Position numbers and translations under genes: made by a program
In this document: one piece after another, positions 16,347 through 25,452 of the stretch
Numbering within the stretch: the stretch's first letter is position 1
Layout of the letters: each line of letters begins with the position of its first letter
Source of the DNA: DASUWK01 sp036378435
Lineage (GTDB): Bacteria; Chloroflexota; Dormibacteria; Dormibacterales; Dormibacteraceae
Direction: 5' to 3'
DNA: 64,000 bases
Assembly: GCA_036378435.1 (NCBI GenBank)
Contig: DASUWK010000031.1
Span: forward strand, 1 to 64,000
Notes under the pieces: model-generated
What the model was told of the DNA's origin: nothing
Databases searched by the model: none
What the model saw: only the letters and a program-made list of their open reading frames with translations

Positions 16347-16679
16347 ATGGACCTGGGCTCAGAAGCCGAGCGACTGCGCGCGGCGGCCGAAGCGAAGCCG
16401 CTCAAGCTGCCGGTGCGCCGCAGGGTCGATGAGACGCACCGAGCGGTGACCCCGGACGGCCTGACGGTCTGGTTCACGATCCAGGTCTCGGCGCACGCGC
16501 GCATCCACGACGCGGTCTTCGAGCGCACCGATCGTCCGCCCGGCGACGAGGAATGCCGCGAGTGGCTGACCGCTCTGATGCCCGACCGCGAGGCGGTCGA
16601 GGCTCCCAGCCTTCCGGGCGCGTTCACGCGCCACTTCGAAGCCTTCGAGCGCGACGCGGCGATGGCCCCGAGCGCCTGA
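16347..16679 (+). CDS. Conserved-type hypothetical protein ahead of glcD
   Basis: 110 residues, not recognised. Acidic and basic residues are mixed, with a central stretch LTVWFTIQVSAHARIHDAVF that looks beta-rich and a PGDEECREWLTALMP segment. There is no signal or membrane segment. It is first gene of the operon, and its TGA is separated by one base from the glcD GTG, so it is made together with glycolate oxidase subunits. It may be a small accessory or assembly protein, or unrelated; nothing decides this. Confidence 0.6.
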   Translation: MDLGSEAERLRAAAEAKPLKLPVRRRVDETHRAVTPDGLTVWFTIQVSAHARIHDAVFERTDRPPGDEECREWLTALMPDREAVEAPSLPGAFTRHFEAFERDAAMAPSA

Positions 16680-16680
16680 G

Positions 16681-18120
16681 GTGGGGCTGCCGACGGCCGT
16701 CCTCGGCGAGCTCGCGCGCGAGGTGGGAGCGCGACATGTGATCCACGATCCGCTCGATCTGCGGATCTGGGAACGCGACGCGGCGATCACCGCCGCGCTG
16801 CCCGATGCGGTCGTGCTCCCCGCCACCACCGACGAGGTGGCCGCGGTCGTGAGGATCGCCGGGCGGCACGGCGTGCCGGTGGTCGCCCGGGGCGCGGGCA
16901 CCGGGCTCTCGGGCGGCGCCGTCACCGTGCGCGGCGGCATCGCCCTGCAGGTCACGCGCATGCGGCGCATCCTCCAGATCGACACCCGGGCTCGGACCGC
17001 GCTGGTCGAGCCGGGAGTGGTCAACGCCGACCTGAGCGCGGCGGCCGCGCGCCACGGGCTCTTCTACGCGCCCGACCCGTCGAGCCAGAAGGCATGCACG
17101 ATCGGCGGCAACGCCGCCGAGAACTCGGGCGGCCCCCACTGCCTGTCCTACGGCGTGACCACCAACCACGTGCTGGGCTTGGAGGTGGTCCTTGCCGGCG
17201 GCCGGACGGCCTGGCTCGGCGGCGACGCCGACATCCCGGGCCTCGACCTGCTGGGGCTGGTGGTCGGCTCGGAAGGCACCCTGGCCGTGATCACCAAGGT
17301 GCTGGTCCGGCTGCTCCCGATCCCGGAGGCGGTGACCACGCTGATGGCGGCCTTCCCGACGATCGAGGCGGCCAGCCACGCCGTCTCGGATGTCATCGGA
17401 CACGGCATCGTGCCCGCGGCGCTCGAGATGATGGACCAGGTCACGGTCGGCGCCGTCGAGGCCCACTACCACGCCGGCTATCCAACCGACGCCGGGGCGG
17501 TGCTCCTGGCCGAGGTGGACGGCTTGGCCGAGGCGGCGGATGAACAGGCGGAGGCGGTGCGCGCGCTGCTGCAAACGAACCAAGCCACGCACCTGCGGCA
17601 TGCGGCCGATCCGGCCGAGCGCGAGCTGCTCTGGCAGGGCCGCAAGGGCGCCATCGGCGCGCTGGGGCGAATCAAGCCCAACTACTACCTGCACGACGGC
17701 GTCGTGCCGCGCACCCGCCTGCCCGAGGTACTGAGCCGCGTCGGCCAGATCGGTCGCGAGTACGACCTACCGGTGGCCAATGTCTTCCACGCGGGCGACG
17801 GCAACCTGCACCCGAACCTGCTCTTCGACCTCCGCGACCGCGGCGCCTTCGAGCGCGTGGAAAAGGCCGCGGAAGAGATGCTCCACGCCTGCATCGAGCT
17901 CGGCGGCACGCTCAGCGGAGAACACGGGATCGGCCTCGAGAAGCGCGCGTTCATGCCCTGGGTCTTCGGGCCAGACGACCTCCAGGCCATGCGCCAGGTC
18001 AAGGACGCGCTCGATCCCGAGGGACTCCTGAACCCGGGCAAGATCTTCCCCGACGGACTCGAGCACGAGCCCAGGACCGTCGCGCGCACGGGCGCCACGG
18101 CCGAAGCCACGTGGTGGTGA
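16681..18120 (+). CDS. glcD: Glycolate/lactate oxidase FAD subunit GlcD
   Basis: 479 residues, normal length for GlcD. The PCMH-type FAD-binding domain shows VVARGAGTGLSGGAV (about 62-76) and PDPSSQKACTIGGNAAENSG (about 134-153). The C-terminal half has the FAD-oxidase cap with HAGDGNLHPNL (about 375) and GEHGIGLEKRAF (about 415). With GlcE and GlcF it oxidises glycolate (or D-lactate) to glyoxylate (or pyruvate) at the membrane, passing electrons to the quinone pool. GTG start directly after the preceding gene; the 3' end overlaps glcE by 10 bases. Confidence 0.93.
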   Translation: MGLPTAVLGELAREVGARHVIHDPLDLRIWERDAAITAALPDAVVLPATTDEVAAVVRIAGRHGVPVVARGAGTGLSGGAVTVRGGIALQVTRMRRILQIDTRARTALVEPGVVNADLSAAAARHGLFYAPDPSSQKACTIGGNAAENSGGPHCLSYGVTTNHVLGLEVVLAGGRTAWLGGDADIPGLDLLGLVVGSEGTLAVITKVLVRLLPIPEAVTTLMAAFPTIEAASHAVSDVIGHGIVPAALEMMDQVTVGAVEAHYHAGYPTDAGAVLLAEVDGLAEAADEQAEAVRALLQTNQATHLRHAADPAERELLWQGRKGAIGALGRIKPNYYLHDGVVPRTRLPEVLSRVGQIGREYDLPVANVFHAGDGNLHPNLLFDLRDRGAFERVEKAAEEMLHACIELGGTLSGEHGIGLEKRAFMPWVFGPDDLQAMRQVKDALDPEGLLNPGKIFPDGLEHEPRTVARTGATAEATWW

Positions 18121-19196
18121 CGCCGGCCTCCGCCGAGGAAGCGGCGGAGATGCTGGCCGAGGCGGACGCGAATGGGCGGGCGGTCACCCCGGTCGGAGGG
18201 GGTCGCGCCCTCGCGATGGGCATGCCGGTCAACGGGGATCGCCTCGAGCTTCGAACCTCGGGCCTGGCCCGCGTGCTCGAGCACAGCCAGGCCGACTTGA
18301 CCTGCACGGTGGAGGCGGGACTCGCCATTGAGCGGCTCCAGGAGGAGCTCGGCCGCGCCGGTCAGTTCCTGCCACTCGACCCCCGCAACTCGCCGGGCCA
18401 CACCATCGGCGGCGCCCTCGCCAGCGGCTGGACCGGCCCCTTGCGGCTCCGCTTCGGAACCCCGCGCGAGTTCGTGATCGGGCTGCGTGTCGCACTCCCC
18501 GACGGCCGGCTGGTGCGTTCCGGCGGCCGCGTGGTGAAGAACGTCTCGGGCTACGACATGAACAAGGTCCACCTCGGCGCGCTGGGGACGCTCGGAGTGA
18601 TCGTCGAGGCGTCGTTCAAGGTGTTTCCGCTGCCGGCGAGCCGGCTGACGCTCGAGCACCGCGCCGGCAGCCTCGAGGAGGCATGGGCTGAGGCCGAGCG
18701 CGTGCTCACGCTGCCGCAGCCGCCCTGGACGCTGGAGTTGGAGCAGGACGCGCAAGGCGTACTCCGGCTGATCACGCTCGTCGCGGGTCCGAAGTCAGCG
18801 GTCGACCGTCTGGCCCGCGAGATCGGCTGGCACGAGTCTCCGGAGAGCTGGGAGGAGCGCGGTGGCATCATGTCGGCCCATTGGGCCCGCGTCTCGGCGC
18901 CGCGCGGCAGCCTTGCATCTGTCTTGGCCACACTGCCCGAGACGTCCCACTGGGTCGCGCAGCCTGGCACGGGCACCGCCGACTGGCTCGACGCGGCGGA
19001 CGCCGGCGCGCTCGTCAAAGTGCGGCAGGCCGCTGAAGAGTCAGGCGGCTCCCTCGTCCTGCTCTCCGGCTCCGACGAGCTCAAGACCGAGGTCGGCGTC
19101 TGGGGGTCCGAACCGCCGAACCGCGACCTCATGCTCAGGCTGCGGGACGCCTTCGACCCCAACCGCACCATCAACCCCGGGAGGTTCGTGGTGTGA
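18111..19196 (+). CDS. glcE: Glycolate oxidase FAD-binding subunit GlcE
   Basis: 361 residues. A shorter FAD-binding subunit with VTPVGGGRALAMG (about 24-36), LPLDPRNSPGHTIGGALASG (about 84-103) and VKNVSGYDMNKVHLGALGTL (about 143-162), typical of GlcE. It forms a complex with GlcD and the iron-sulfur subunit GlcF. Position and overlap at both ends (GTGA with glcF) fit the standard glcDEF order. Nothing is missing or truncated. Confidence 0.92.
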   Translation: MVVTPASAEEAAEMLAEADANGRAVTPVGGGRALAMGMPVNGDRLELRTSGLARVLEHSQADLTCTVEAGLAIERLQEELGRAGQFLPLDPRNSPGHTIGGALASGWTGPLRLRFGTPREFVIGLRVALPDGRLVRSGGRVVKNVSGYDMNKVHLGALGTLGVIVEASFKVFPLPASRLTLEHRAGSLEEAWAEAERVLTLPQPPWTLELEQDAQGVLRLITLVAGPKSAVDRLAREIGWHESPESWEERGGIMSAHWARVSAPRGSLASVLATLPETSHWVAQPGTGTADWLDAADAGALVKVRQAAEESGGSLVLLSGSDELKTEVGVWGSEPPNRDLMLRLRDAFDPNRTINPGRFVV

Positions 19197-20401
19197 AAGC
19201 TATCGACGTCTTCAACGGCCCCGACGCGCCGACTGACGACGACCTGGCCACCTGCGTCCACTGCGGCCTCTGCCTCAACGCCTGTCCGACGTTCCGGGTC
19301 ACCGGCTTGGAGACCGAGTCGCCGCGCGGCCGCATCTACCTGATGACGCAGTGGAAGCGCGGCGAGCTTCCGTTCACCGAGGACCTCGCGCGCCACATCG
19401 ACCTCTGTCTCGGCTGCCGCACCTGCGAGGCAGTGTGCCCGAGCGGCGTCCCATACGGCCGCATCATCGAGCACGGCCGGGCCGAGGTGGCGCGACTGCG
19501 CCACCGGCCGAGCGCCAAGCGCGCTCTGGCGAGCGCCGCGCTAGCGCAGGTGGTGGCGAAACCGGGGCGGTTGCGGGCAGCAGGTTCGTTGACGCGCGCG
19601 GCTCAACGCCTCGGTCTGACGCATGCCACCGCGGCCGGGCGCCAGCTCCCACCCTTGCCGCAGCCGTGGCAAGCTCCTGCCGGCGGGGTCGCCCCAGCGC
19701 AGGGCGAGCGCCGGTATTGCGTCGCCTTCCTCACCGGCTGCGTCATGCCGCTCATGTACCCCGAGGCGCACGACGCCTCGGTCCGCCTCCTGCAGCTGGC
19801 GGGCTGCGAAATCTGGTTCCCACCGCAGCAGGTTTGCTGCGGAGCACTGCACGCCCACAACGGCGACCTCGCCACCGCGCGGAGCCTGCGCGACCTGAAC
19901 CAGTCCGCCTTCGGCATGCAGGCCTTCGACCGGCTGGTCGTGAACTCCGCGGGCTGCGGCTCGCACCTGAAGGACTTCTATCCGAACCTGGGTGCGCGAA
20001 CCAGCGACCTCTTCGAGTTCCTGGCCGACGTCGGGCTGCCCGAGCCGCAGATCGACCAGCCGGTGCGTGTGACCTATCAGGACGCCTGCCACCTCGCCCA
20101 CGCGCAGCGGATTCGCAAACAGCCGCGAGATCTGATCCACGCGCTGCCCGGCGTGGAGCTGGTGGAGATGGCCCACGCCGACATCTGCTGCGGCTCCGCG
20201 GGGATCTACAACGCGGTCGAGCCGGAGATGTCGCGCCTGGTGCTGCGGGAGAAGCTGGACGACCTGCTGTCGACCGGCGCTCAGATGGTGGTCACCGCCA
20301 ATCCCGGGTGCCAGCTGCAGCTGGCGGCCGGCTTGCGCGAGCGCGGCTCCGAGGTCCGGGTGCGGCACCTCGCCGAGCTGATCGCCGGCGCCTATCGCTA
20401 G
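19193..20401 (+). CDS. glcF: Glycolate oxidase iron-sulfur subunit GlcF
   Basis: 402 residues. Two 4Fe-4S ferredoxin motifs, CVHCGLCLNACP (about 22) and CLGCRTCEAVCP (about 71), are followed by two CCG domains with QVCCGALHAHNGD and ADICCGSAGIYN. It carries electrons from the flavin subunits to the membrane quinone pool. The GTG start overlaps the glcE stop. About 210 bases without a gene follow before the convergent phosphatase gene. Confidence 0.93.
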   Translation: MKAIDVFNGPDAPTDDDLATCVHCGLCLNACPTFRVTGLETESPRGRIYLMTQWKRGELPFTEDLARHIDLCLGCRTCEAVCPSGVPYGRIIEHGRAEVARLRHRPSAKRALASAALAQVVAKPGRLRAAGSLTRAAQRLGLTHATAAGRQLPPLPQPWQAPAGGVAPAQGERRYCVAFLTGCVMPLMYPEAHDASVRLLQLAGCEIWFPPQQVCCGALHAHNGDLATARSLRDLNQSAFGMQAFDRLVVNSAGCGSHLKDFYPNLGARTSDLFEFLADVGLPEPQIDQPVRVTYQDACHLAHAQRIRKQPRDLIHALPGVELVEMAHADICCGSAGIYNAVEPEMSRLVLREKLDDLLSTGAQMVVTANPGCQLQLAAGLRERGSEVRVRHLAELIAGAYR

Positions 20402-20558
20402 CTTGTACGGCTCACGGGATGTCGCGACAGATCCGCTGGGGTGCCCCAGGCGCAAGGCAGCGCCGAGCATCGCAGCGAGCGCACGTCAGGTGCGTGCGCG
20501 AGAAGCACAGAAGCTAACGCCGCGGAGGGGGTGCACCAGCGGAGTCCGGAGGATGGCA

Positions 20559-20574
20559 GGCCGCATGTGCGGCC
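20559..20574. terminator. Hairpin in the convergent gap after glcF
   Basis: GGCCGC-ATGT-GCGGCC forms a tight stem between the convergent glcF and PP2C genes (gap 20402-20612). There is no U-tract on either strand, so it is at best a weak or factor-assisted terminator. Nothing else is recognised in the gap. Confidence 0.3.
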
Positions 20575-20612
20575 CGCCACTGTCGCCACATCTTGTGAGT
20601 TGTGCACGCTAG

Positions 20613-21422
20613 CTACTTGCGGCGGCTGCGCGCCTTCTTCTTGCTGACGCGGTCCAGCCGAGCGCTCACGGCCACCGGCTCCGGCTCCCCCTTGACGTAG
20701 CGCGCCACCGCGATGGTCACGTTGTCGGGCGCGCCGTACTGACGGCTCAACTCGACGAGGTCGCCGACGCCCGTGTCGAGGTCCTCTCGGAGCAGGTGGT
20801 CGCGCACGACGTCGGTCTCGATGCCGGCCGTCTCGATGCCGTCGCTCGCGATGACGATGACGTCGCCATCCTCCAGCTCGATCTCCGCCGTGTAAGGCAG
20901 GACGTCCTCCCACACGCCGACCGCCCGCGTCAAACGGTGCTTGAAGGGGTGGTCTTTGACCTCTGAGGGCTCCAGCAGCCCGGCTCGCGCCTGCTCTGCC
21001 GGCCACGAATGGTCCTGCGAGATCGGGAAGACCTCGCCGTCCCGGATCACGTAAGCGGGGCTGTCGCCGACGTTCAGGAGCGCCAGCCGATCGGCGTCGA
21101 TGAGCACGGCAGTGAGCGTGCTGCCCATGCCCGCCCACTCCGGCACCGTTCGGGCCGAGTCGAGGACGGCCTGGTTCGCGGTGTCGAAAGCCGCCAGCAA
21201 CCGCTCACGCGAAGCGCCGCCACCGCCGTCCGACTCGAGCTGCGAAGACATCGCCTCGATGGCGATCGTGCTGGCCTCGCGACCGGCGGCGTGGCCGCCC
21301 ATCCCGTCGCAGACCACCAGGAGCGCGTCGACGCCGGCGCGGTCCTCCCAAACCAGGACCGAGTCCTCGTTCTCCTGCCGCTGCAGGCCCGGGTCTGTCT
21401 GCCAGGCCAGACTGAGAGGCAC
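20613..21422 (-). CDS. PP2C-type serine/threonine phosphatase
   Basis: 269 residues, cytoplasmic. Motifs of PPM/PP2C metal-dependent phosphatases are all present: RQENEDS (about 15), VVCDGMGGHAAG (about 37), GMGSTLTAVLI (about 98), LLNVGDSPAYVI (about 115), VIASDGIE (about 190) and APDNVTIAVARY (about 232). The tail is very basic (KKKARSRRK). It removes phosphate from Ser/Thr on proteins, opposing Hanks-type kinases. It lies 3 bases after the FHA gene, so the operon pairs a phosphothreonine reader with a phosphatase; no kinase gene is in the window. Confidence 0.9.
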   Translation of the reverse strand: MPLSLAWQTDPGLQRQENEDSVLVWEDRAGVDALLVVCDGMGGHAAGREASTIAIEAMSSQLESDGGGGASRERLLAAFDTANQAVLDSARTVPEWAGMGSTLTAVLIDADRLALLNVGDSPAYVIRDGEVFPISQDHSWPAEQARAGLLEPSEVKDHPFKHRLTRAVGVWEDVLPYTAEIELEDGDVIVIASDGIETAGIETDVVRDHLLREDLDTGVGDLVELSRQYGAPDNVTIAVARYVKGEPEPVAVSARLDRVSKKKARSRRK

Positions 21423-21425
21423 GAT

Positions 21426-22733
21426 TTACAGGAGCGAGAACCTCACGAGGTTCTGGCCGATCGTGACGCGATCGCCGTGCCGGAGCTCCCGCTCGCCGAC
21501 CGGTTCGCCGTTGACCAGCGTGCCGTTCGTGCTGCCCAGGTCGACGATGTAGAACTGGCTCCCGCGGCGCTCGAGCCGCGCGTGGTGGCCGGACGTGGCC
21601 GGGTCGCGCAGGATCAGGTCGTTGTCCGGCGAGCGTCCGATGCGGAGGGTCTCGCCGGTCAGGCGGAATGTGTGCCCGTGGTCCGGGCCGGACTCGATCG
21701 TCAGCTCACCCGACGGACCCGCGTAGCCCGGCGCGGCGGAACCCGCCGGCATGGCCATGGTCTCCGCGACGCGCGCGTCGCCCGGAGGCGGAGGCTCCGG
21801 CGCCGCGGGCGGCTCTGCTTCCGGGGCCGCGGGCGCTTCCGGGGCCGGCCAGGACTGGCGTGCAGCCGGCGCGACGGTCTGATCGGGCGGCGCTTCGGGC
21901 GGGGCCTCGAACGCCGCCGCGGCAGCGGGCGCTTGCGGCGTCACCGGCGCGTCCCAGCGGGAGGGGGCGGGTGGCGGCGTTTCCGCTTCTACCGCGGGCG
22001 ATTCGGCTGGCGCCGGCTCGTCCCAGGCCGGCGGTGCCGGCTCTGGCGCCTCGGCCGAGGCGGGCTCGTCCCAACTGGGGGCTTGCGGCTCCGACATCGG
22101 CGCGGCGGGCTCCTGGGCGGCGGGCTCGCCCCAGCCGCCGGCGTCCTCTTCCGGCTCGTGCGCCGGCGCGGCCGGGGTTTCGGCAGGAGCTTCCGGCGAG
22201 TGCCACGAGGGCAGGCCGGGTTCTGAAGGCGCGCTCCAGGACGCCGTCTCCTGGTGGGGAGGTGCCGGCTCACCCCATGCCGGCGCGCTCGGCTGACCCG
22301 GCGGCGCCTCGGCCGGGGCCGGCGGCGGTGTCCAGCCGGACGGCTCCGACCCGGCCGGCGCCGGCGGCGGCGGGGGTGTGGCGGGCTCGGCTGGCGCGGC
22401 CTCGGGGGCGGCTGCCTCGTCCTCCTCGGGCGCGGGCGAGCCCCACTGCGGGATGGAGGGCGCCTCGCCGATGGGCTCGACCGTGTCTTCCGCCCGCGAA
22501 GGACGGGTCGGAGCGGCCCAGCTGGGCAGGTCCTGCTCGGGCTCCGAGACCGGCGGAATCGGGCTGGCGGCCGGTGAGCGCACGGCCCCGGGCTTGTCGG
22601 CGCTCCGGCGCCGGCGGGCCGACATCAGCAGTAGAACGATCAGCAGCACCGCGATCGCGACGAGCACGACACCGATGGTCTGGCTCTGCGTCAGCGCGAG
22701 GAATGGTGCCGAGACTGCTGCTGCCATGTACAC
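21426..22733 (-). CDS. Membrane-anchored FHA-domain protein with long Pro/Ala/Glu linker
   Basis: 435 residues. One N-terminal transmembrane segment (about 19-39, IGVVLVAIAVLLIVLLLMSA) with a basic stop-transfer sequence is followed by about 280 residues of low-complexity Pro/Ala/Glu/Trp sequence with repeats like PSWDEPA and PAWDEPA. A C-terminal FHA domain has LRIGRSPDNDLILRD, SGHHARLERR and DLGSTNGTLVNG, so the phosphothreonine-binding Arg, Ser and Asn are kept. It probably docks phosphorylated partners at the inner face of the membrane. First gene of the PP2C operon. Confidence 0.88.
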   Translation of the reverse strand: MYMAAAVSAPFLALTQSQTIGVVLVAIAVLLIVLLLMSARRRRSADKPGAVRSPAASPIPPVSEPEQDLPSWAAPTRPSRAEDTVEPIGEAPSIPQWGSPAPEEDEAAAPEAAPAEPATPPPPPAPAGSEPSGWTPPPAPAEAPPGQPSAPAWGEPAPPHQETASWSAPSEPGLPSWHSPEAPAETPAAPAHEPEEDAGGWGEPAAQEPAAPMSEPQAPSWDEPASAEAPEPAPPAWDEPAPAESPAVEAETPPPAPSRWDAPVTPQAPAAAAAFEAPPEAPPDQTVAPAARQSWPAPEAPAAPEAEPPAAPEPPPPGDARVAETMAMPAGSAAPGYAGPSGELTIESGPDHGHTFRLTGETLRIGRSPDNDLILRDPATSGHHARLERRGSQFYIVDLGSTNGTLVNGEPVGERELRHGDRVTIGQNLVRFSLL

Positions 22734-22743
22734 GATCTCCCTA

Positions 22744-22765
22744 GAAAACTACGGCCGCAGGCCGT
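22744..22765 (-). terminator. Rho-independent terminator/attenuator before the FHA gene
   Basis: On the minus strand ACGGCC-TGC-GGCCGT is followed by AGTTTTC. It may end the upstream GH2 transcript. Because a promoter-like pair lies between the GH2 stop and this hairpin, it could also act as an attenuator in the FHA leader. A second stem (CAGGCGC with GCGCCTG, 22767-22787) precedes it. Confidence 0.55.
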
Positions 22766-22797
22766 CAGGCGCGCTCAGAGCGCCTGTTCGGGCGCTC

Positions 22798-22825
22798 AGT
22801 ATGACAGCAGGGCATCGTGAGTCAA
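22798..22825 (-). promoter_or_regulatory. Promoter for the FHA-PP2C operon
   Basis: On the minus strand TTGACT (-35) and CATACT (-10) are separated by 16 bases. The expected start lies about 55 bases before the FHA start codon, which has GGGAG as ribosome site. The pair lies just after the GH2 stop codon. Confidence 0.5.
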
Positions 22826-22827
22826 GT

Positions 22828-25452
22828 TCATATGGAAGGGTTTCGCTGCCGCTCACGAGCGAGCGCCGACTCCACCGTCACGAGTCCGCTGGCGATCCCG
22901 GGCACGGTCAGCGCCATGCGCAGCCGCCGCACGTCGACGGGGGGCGAGCACTCGACGTAGAGCTTCAGCTGCCGGCCGACCGGGAGCTCGAGCCGCCGCG
23001 GGAGCGGCACCCGCCCAGAGCCTGACTCCACCGACACTCGCGCGCCCGGCAGCGGGCGCTCGTCGAGGCGGAGATCGTCGACGCCGGTCAGCACCGCCGG
23101 CCGAAGGCGGTTGAGCACGCCGAAGCTGACGCCGTCCGCCTCGGGCAGGAGGCTGCCCTCCTCGACCAGACGGCTGGCGATGTAGCCCGGCATCCTGGCG
23201 CGAGGCCGGCCCGCGGGCAAGTCTTCAGCCACCAGCAGCTCGACGCTTGCCTCATCCACCACCGCGCCTCCCACCAGGAGCTCCGCTCTGATCTCGTACT
23301 CGCCTTCGGCGTCGACGGCGAGGCTGAGGCGCGAGGTGAGCAGCGCGGGGTCGGCGCTGGACGGCAGCGTCAGGAGGTCCGAGCCCCCGAAGGACTTGCG
23401 CTTGACCGCGTCGCGAACTCGCCCCATCCGGTCCATGACCGGCGCGCGCAGGCGCCTGAACGTCCACTGGACCTCCGCGTCTCCCGCGAGGTGCGGATCG
23501 TCATTGACCACGAAAACACGTGCCGTGACGGCCTGGCCAGGCTGATAGCCGAAGCCGAAAGGCTGCAGCGGGATGAACCCGGTGGGATCGATGATGACGC
23601 GCGCGGGCGCCATCGCATCGCGCAGAGCGAGGTACCCCTTCTTCGGCCGCCGCTCGAAATCCAGCAGGCCGAAGCCGAGCCCGGGGAAGGGGTCGACCAG
23701 CTGGTACACGAAAGCACCGACCGCGGGCTCGAACTTGCGCCTCCGGACCTGGTCGACGGCGTAGGAGATCAGGTTGGCCTGGTACTCCTGGCCCGAGCGC
23801 ACATACTGCTCGAAGGTCGCGTGCTCCGAGGGCAATCCCGCGCCATGCTCCGACCAGGGCGCGGGCTGGAAGCCCGCGTGGAGCCAAGCAGGGTCCTCGT
23901 CGCCGACGGGCCAGCGCCGGCCTATGGCCTCCCAGACGGGCGAGTCGGGCCCGGGCGGAGCCTGGCCTCCAAACTCGGACGCCAGCACGGTTTCGAGATC
24001 CTGCAGCTGCCACCACGATCCTTCGCGCCAGCCGGCATAGGCGTGGGCGTCTTCGGCGCCCGAGGCCGGCAGCGCCGGCCTGCTGGGGTCGAGGCGCTCG
24101 AGCGTCGATCTCGCCTCCTGGTCGACGGTGTAGTTCTGGCGCACCGCATGCACGTCTCCGAGCCGCGCGTTGCTGGCGATCCAGGGCGGGTCGTCGTGGG
24201 CGATCCAGGCCAGGATCGAGGGGCGGCTGCCGATGAGGTCGACCATCTCGGGCAGCTGCTCGCGGACGGCGGACTCGAAGAACGCCGACTCCTCCGCCGA
24301 GGCGTGGTACGCGTAGGCGCCGGTGAGCGGGAAGTCGGCCAGCACCAGCATTCCGGCGGCGTCCGCCTCTCGATAGAACTCCTCGGGCAAGACATGCCCG
24401 TGGACGCGCAGAGCGTCGAGATTGGCTTCGCGCGCCAGCTGCAGGTCGCGCCGGAACGATTCCGCCGTGAGCTGGTCGAGCCGGTAGCCGGGTGTGTAGT
24501 TGGCGCCACGCAGGAAGAGCGGTTGGCCGTTGACCTTGACGCTCCAGGCTCCGGGCGTCAGGTCCACATCCAGGTCACGGCAGCCGAAGCTGTCCTCGAC
24601 CCTGGCCGAACGCTGGCCGCCGACCCCTACGTCAAGGGACGCGCGCGCGAGCTTCGAGGGGCCGAGGCGCCACGGCCACCAGCGCTCCGCCTCGGGCAAG
24701 GTCAGCGTGATGTCCAGCGGCTGCTCGTAGCCGCCGGGCACACGGAGCTCTCGGCGGACTCGAACCGGCCGCTCGCCGGCCACCTCGAAGACGGCCTCGA
24801 CGTCCATGTCCCGTCCGTCGAGGTTTCTCAGCTTGATCTCCGCGTCGAGGCGGCCCACGCCGGCTTCGAAGCGAGGGCGCAGCAGGAGCCGGTCGACCAG
24901 CACCGCACCTGTGTACTCGAGCTCGACCGGCCGCCAGAGCCCGACCGGGACCTCCCACGGGTATTCGTCAGGCAGGGAGAAGAAGCAGCTGTCCGGGTAG
25001 GGCCGGCTGTCGCCGTCGTTGAAGATGCCCATCACGTGGCGCTTGCGGGCGAGGTCCTTCTCGACCGGCGACTCGCAGCAGACTACGAGCAAGTTCGAGT
25101 CGCCGAGATAGGGCGTCAGGTCGAAGCCGAACGGGCCGAAGTAGCCGTAGTGGGAGCCCAGGAAACGGCCGTTGAGCCAGGCGTTGACCGCCAGGAAGGC
25201 GCCGCCGAAGCGAACCAGCACCCGGCCGGCGTGGTCGGGTCGGGCAAAGCTGGTCCGGTACCAGACCGCCGAGCGGCCTTCCGAGGCGGCCAGCTGCTGC
25301 GGCACCTCGACCGGCGCCCAACCCTTGCCCCGACCGGCCGGCAGGCGCTCCGCCTCACCCTCACCGAGCGAGGTCCAGAGCGCCTCCCAGCCGCCGAGGG
25401 CCCGCGACTGCCCTCCTCCCTGCCGGTGCGGGAGCTTGAGGCAGTCGTTCAC
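22828..25452 (-). CDS. Glycoside hydrolase family 2-like protein (beta-mannosidase/glucuronidase type)
   Basis: 874 residues. The N-terminal sugar-binding jelly roll (about 60-190: AVWYRTSF, LVRFGGAFLAVNAWLNGRFL) is followed by immunoglobulin-like and TIM-barrel domains (FLRGANYTPGYRLD near 320, DALRVHGHVLPEEFYREAD), then further beta domains. The strand that normally carries the acid/base as NE reads AWIAHDDPPW (about 415-424), so Asp stands where Glu is expected. A candidate nucleophile is in LASEFGGQ (about 490). No signal peptide, so it may act on imported sugars, or be an altered, weakly active relative. The stop overlaps nothing; the downstream gap holds a terminator. Substrate unknown. 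Confidence 0.8.
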   Translation of the reverse strand: MNDCLKLPHRQGGGQSRALGGWEALWTSLGEGEAERLPAGRGKGWAPVEVPQQLAASEGRSAVWYRTSFARPDHAGRVLVRFGGAFLAVNAWLNGRFLGSHYGYFGPFGFDLTPYLGDSNLLVVCCESPVEKDLARKRHVMGIFNDGDSRPYPDSCFFSLPDEYPWEVPVGLWRPVELEYTGAVLVDRLLLRPRFEAGVGRLDAEIKLRNLDGRDMDVEAVFEVAGERPVRVRRELRVPGGYEQPLDITLTLPEAERWWPWRLGPSKLARASLDVGVGGQRSARVEDSFGCRDLDVDLTPGAWSVKVNGQPLFLRGANYTPGYRLDQLTAESFRRDLQLAREANLDALRVHGHVLPEEFYREADAAGMLVLADFPLTGAYAYHASAEESAFFESAVREQLPEMVDLIGSRPSILAWIAHDDPPWIASNARLGDVHAVRQNYTVDQEARSTLERLDPSRPALPASGAEDAHAYAGWREGSWWQLQDLETVLASEFGGQAPPGPDSPVWEAIGRRWPVGDEDPAWLHAGFQPAPWSEHGAGLPSEHATFEQYVRSGQEYQANLISYAVDQVRRRKFEPAVGAFVYQLVDPFPGLGFGLLDFERRPKKGYLALRDAMAPARVIIDPTGFIPLQPFGFGYQPGQAVTARVFVVNDDPHLAGDAEVQWTFRRLRAPVMDRMGRVRDAVKRKSFGGSDLLTLPSSADPALLTSRLSLAVDAEGEYEIRAELLVGGAVVDEASVELLVAEDLPAGRPRARMPGYIASRLVEEGSLLPEADGVSFGVLNRLRPAVLTGVDDLRLDERPLPGARVSVESGSGRVPLPRRLELPVGRQLKLYVECSPPVDVRRLRMALTVPGIASGLVTVESALARERQRNPSI

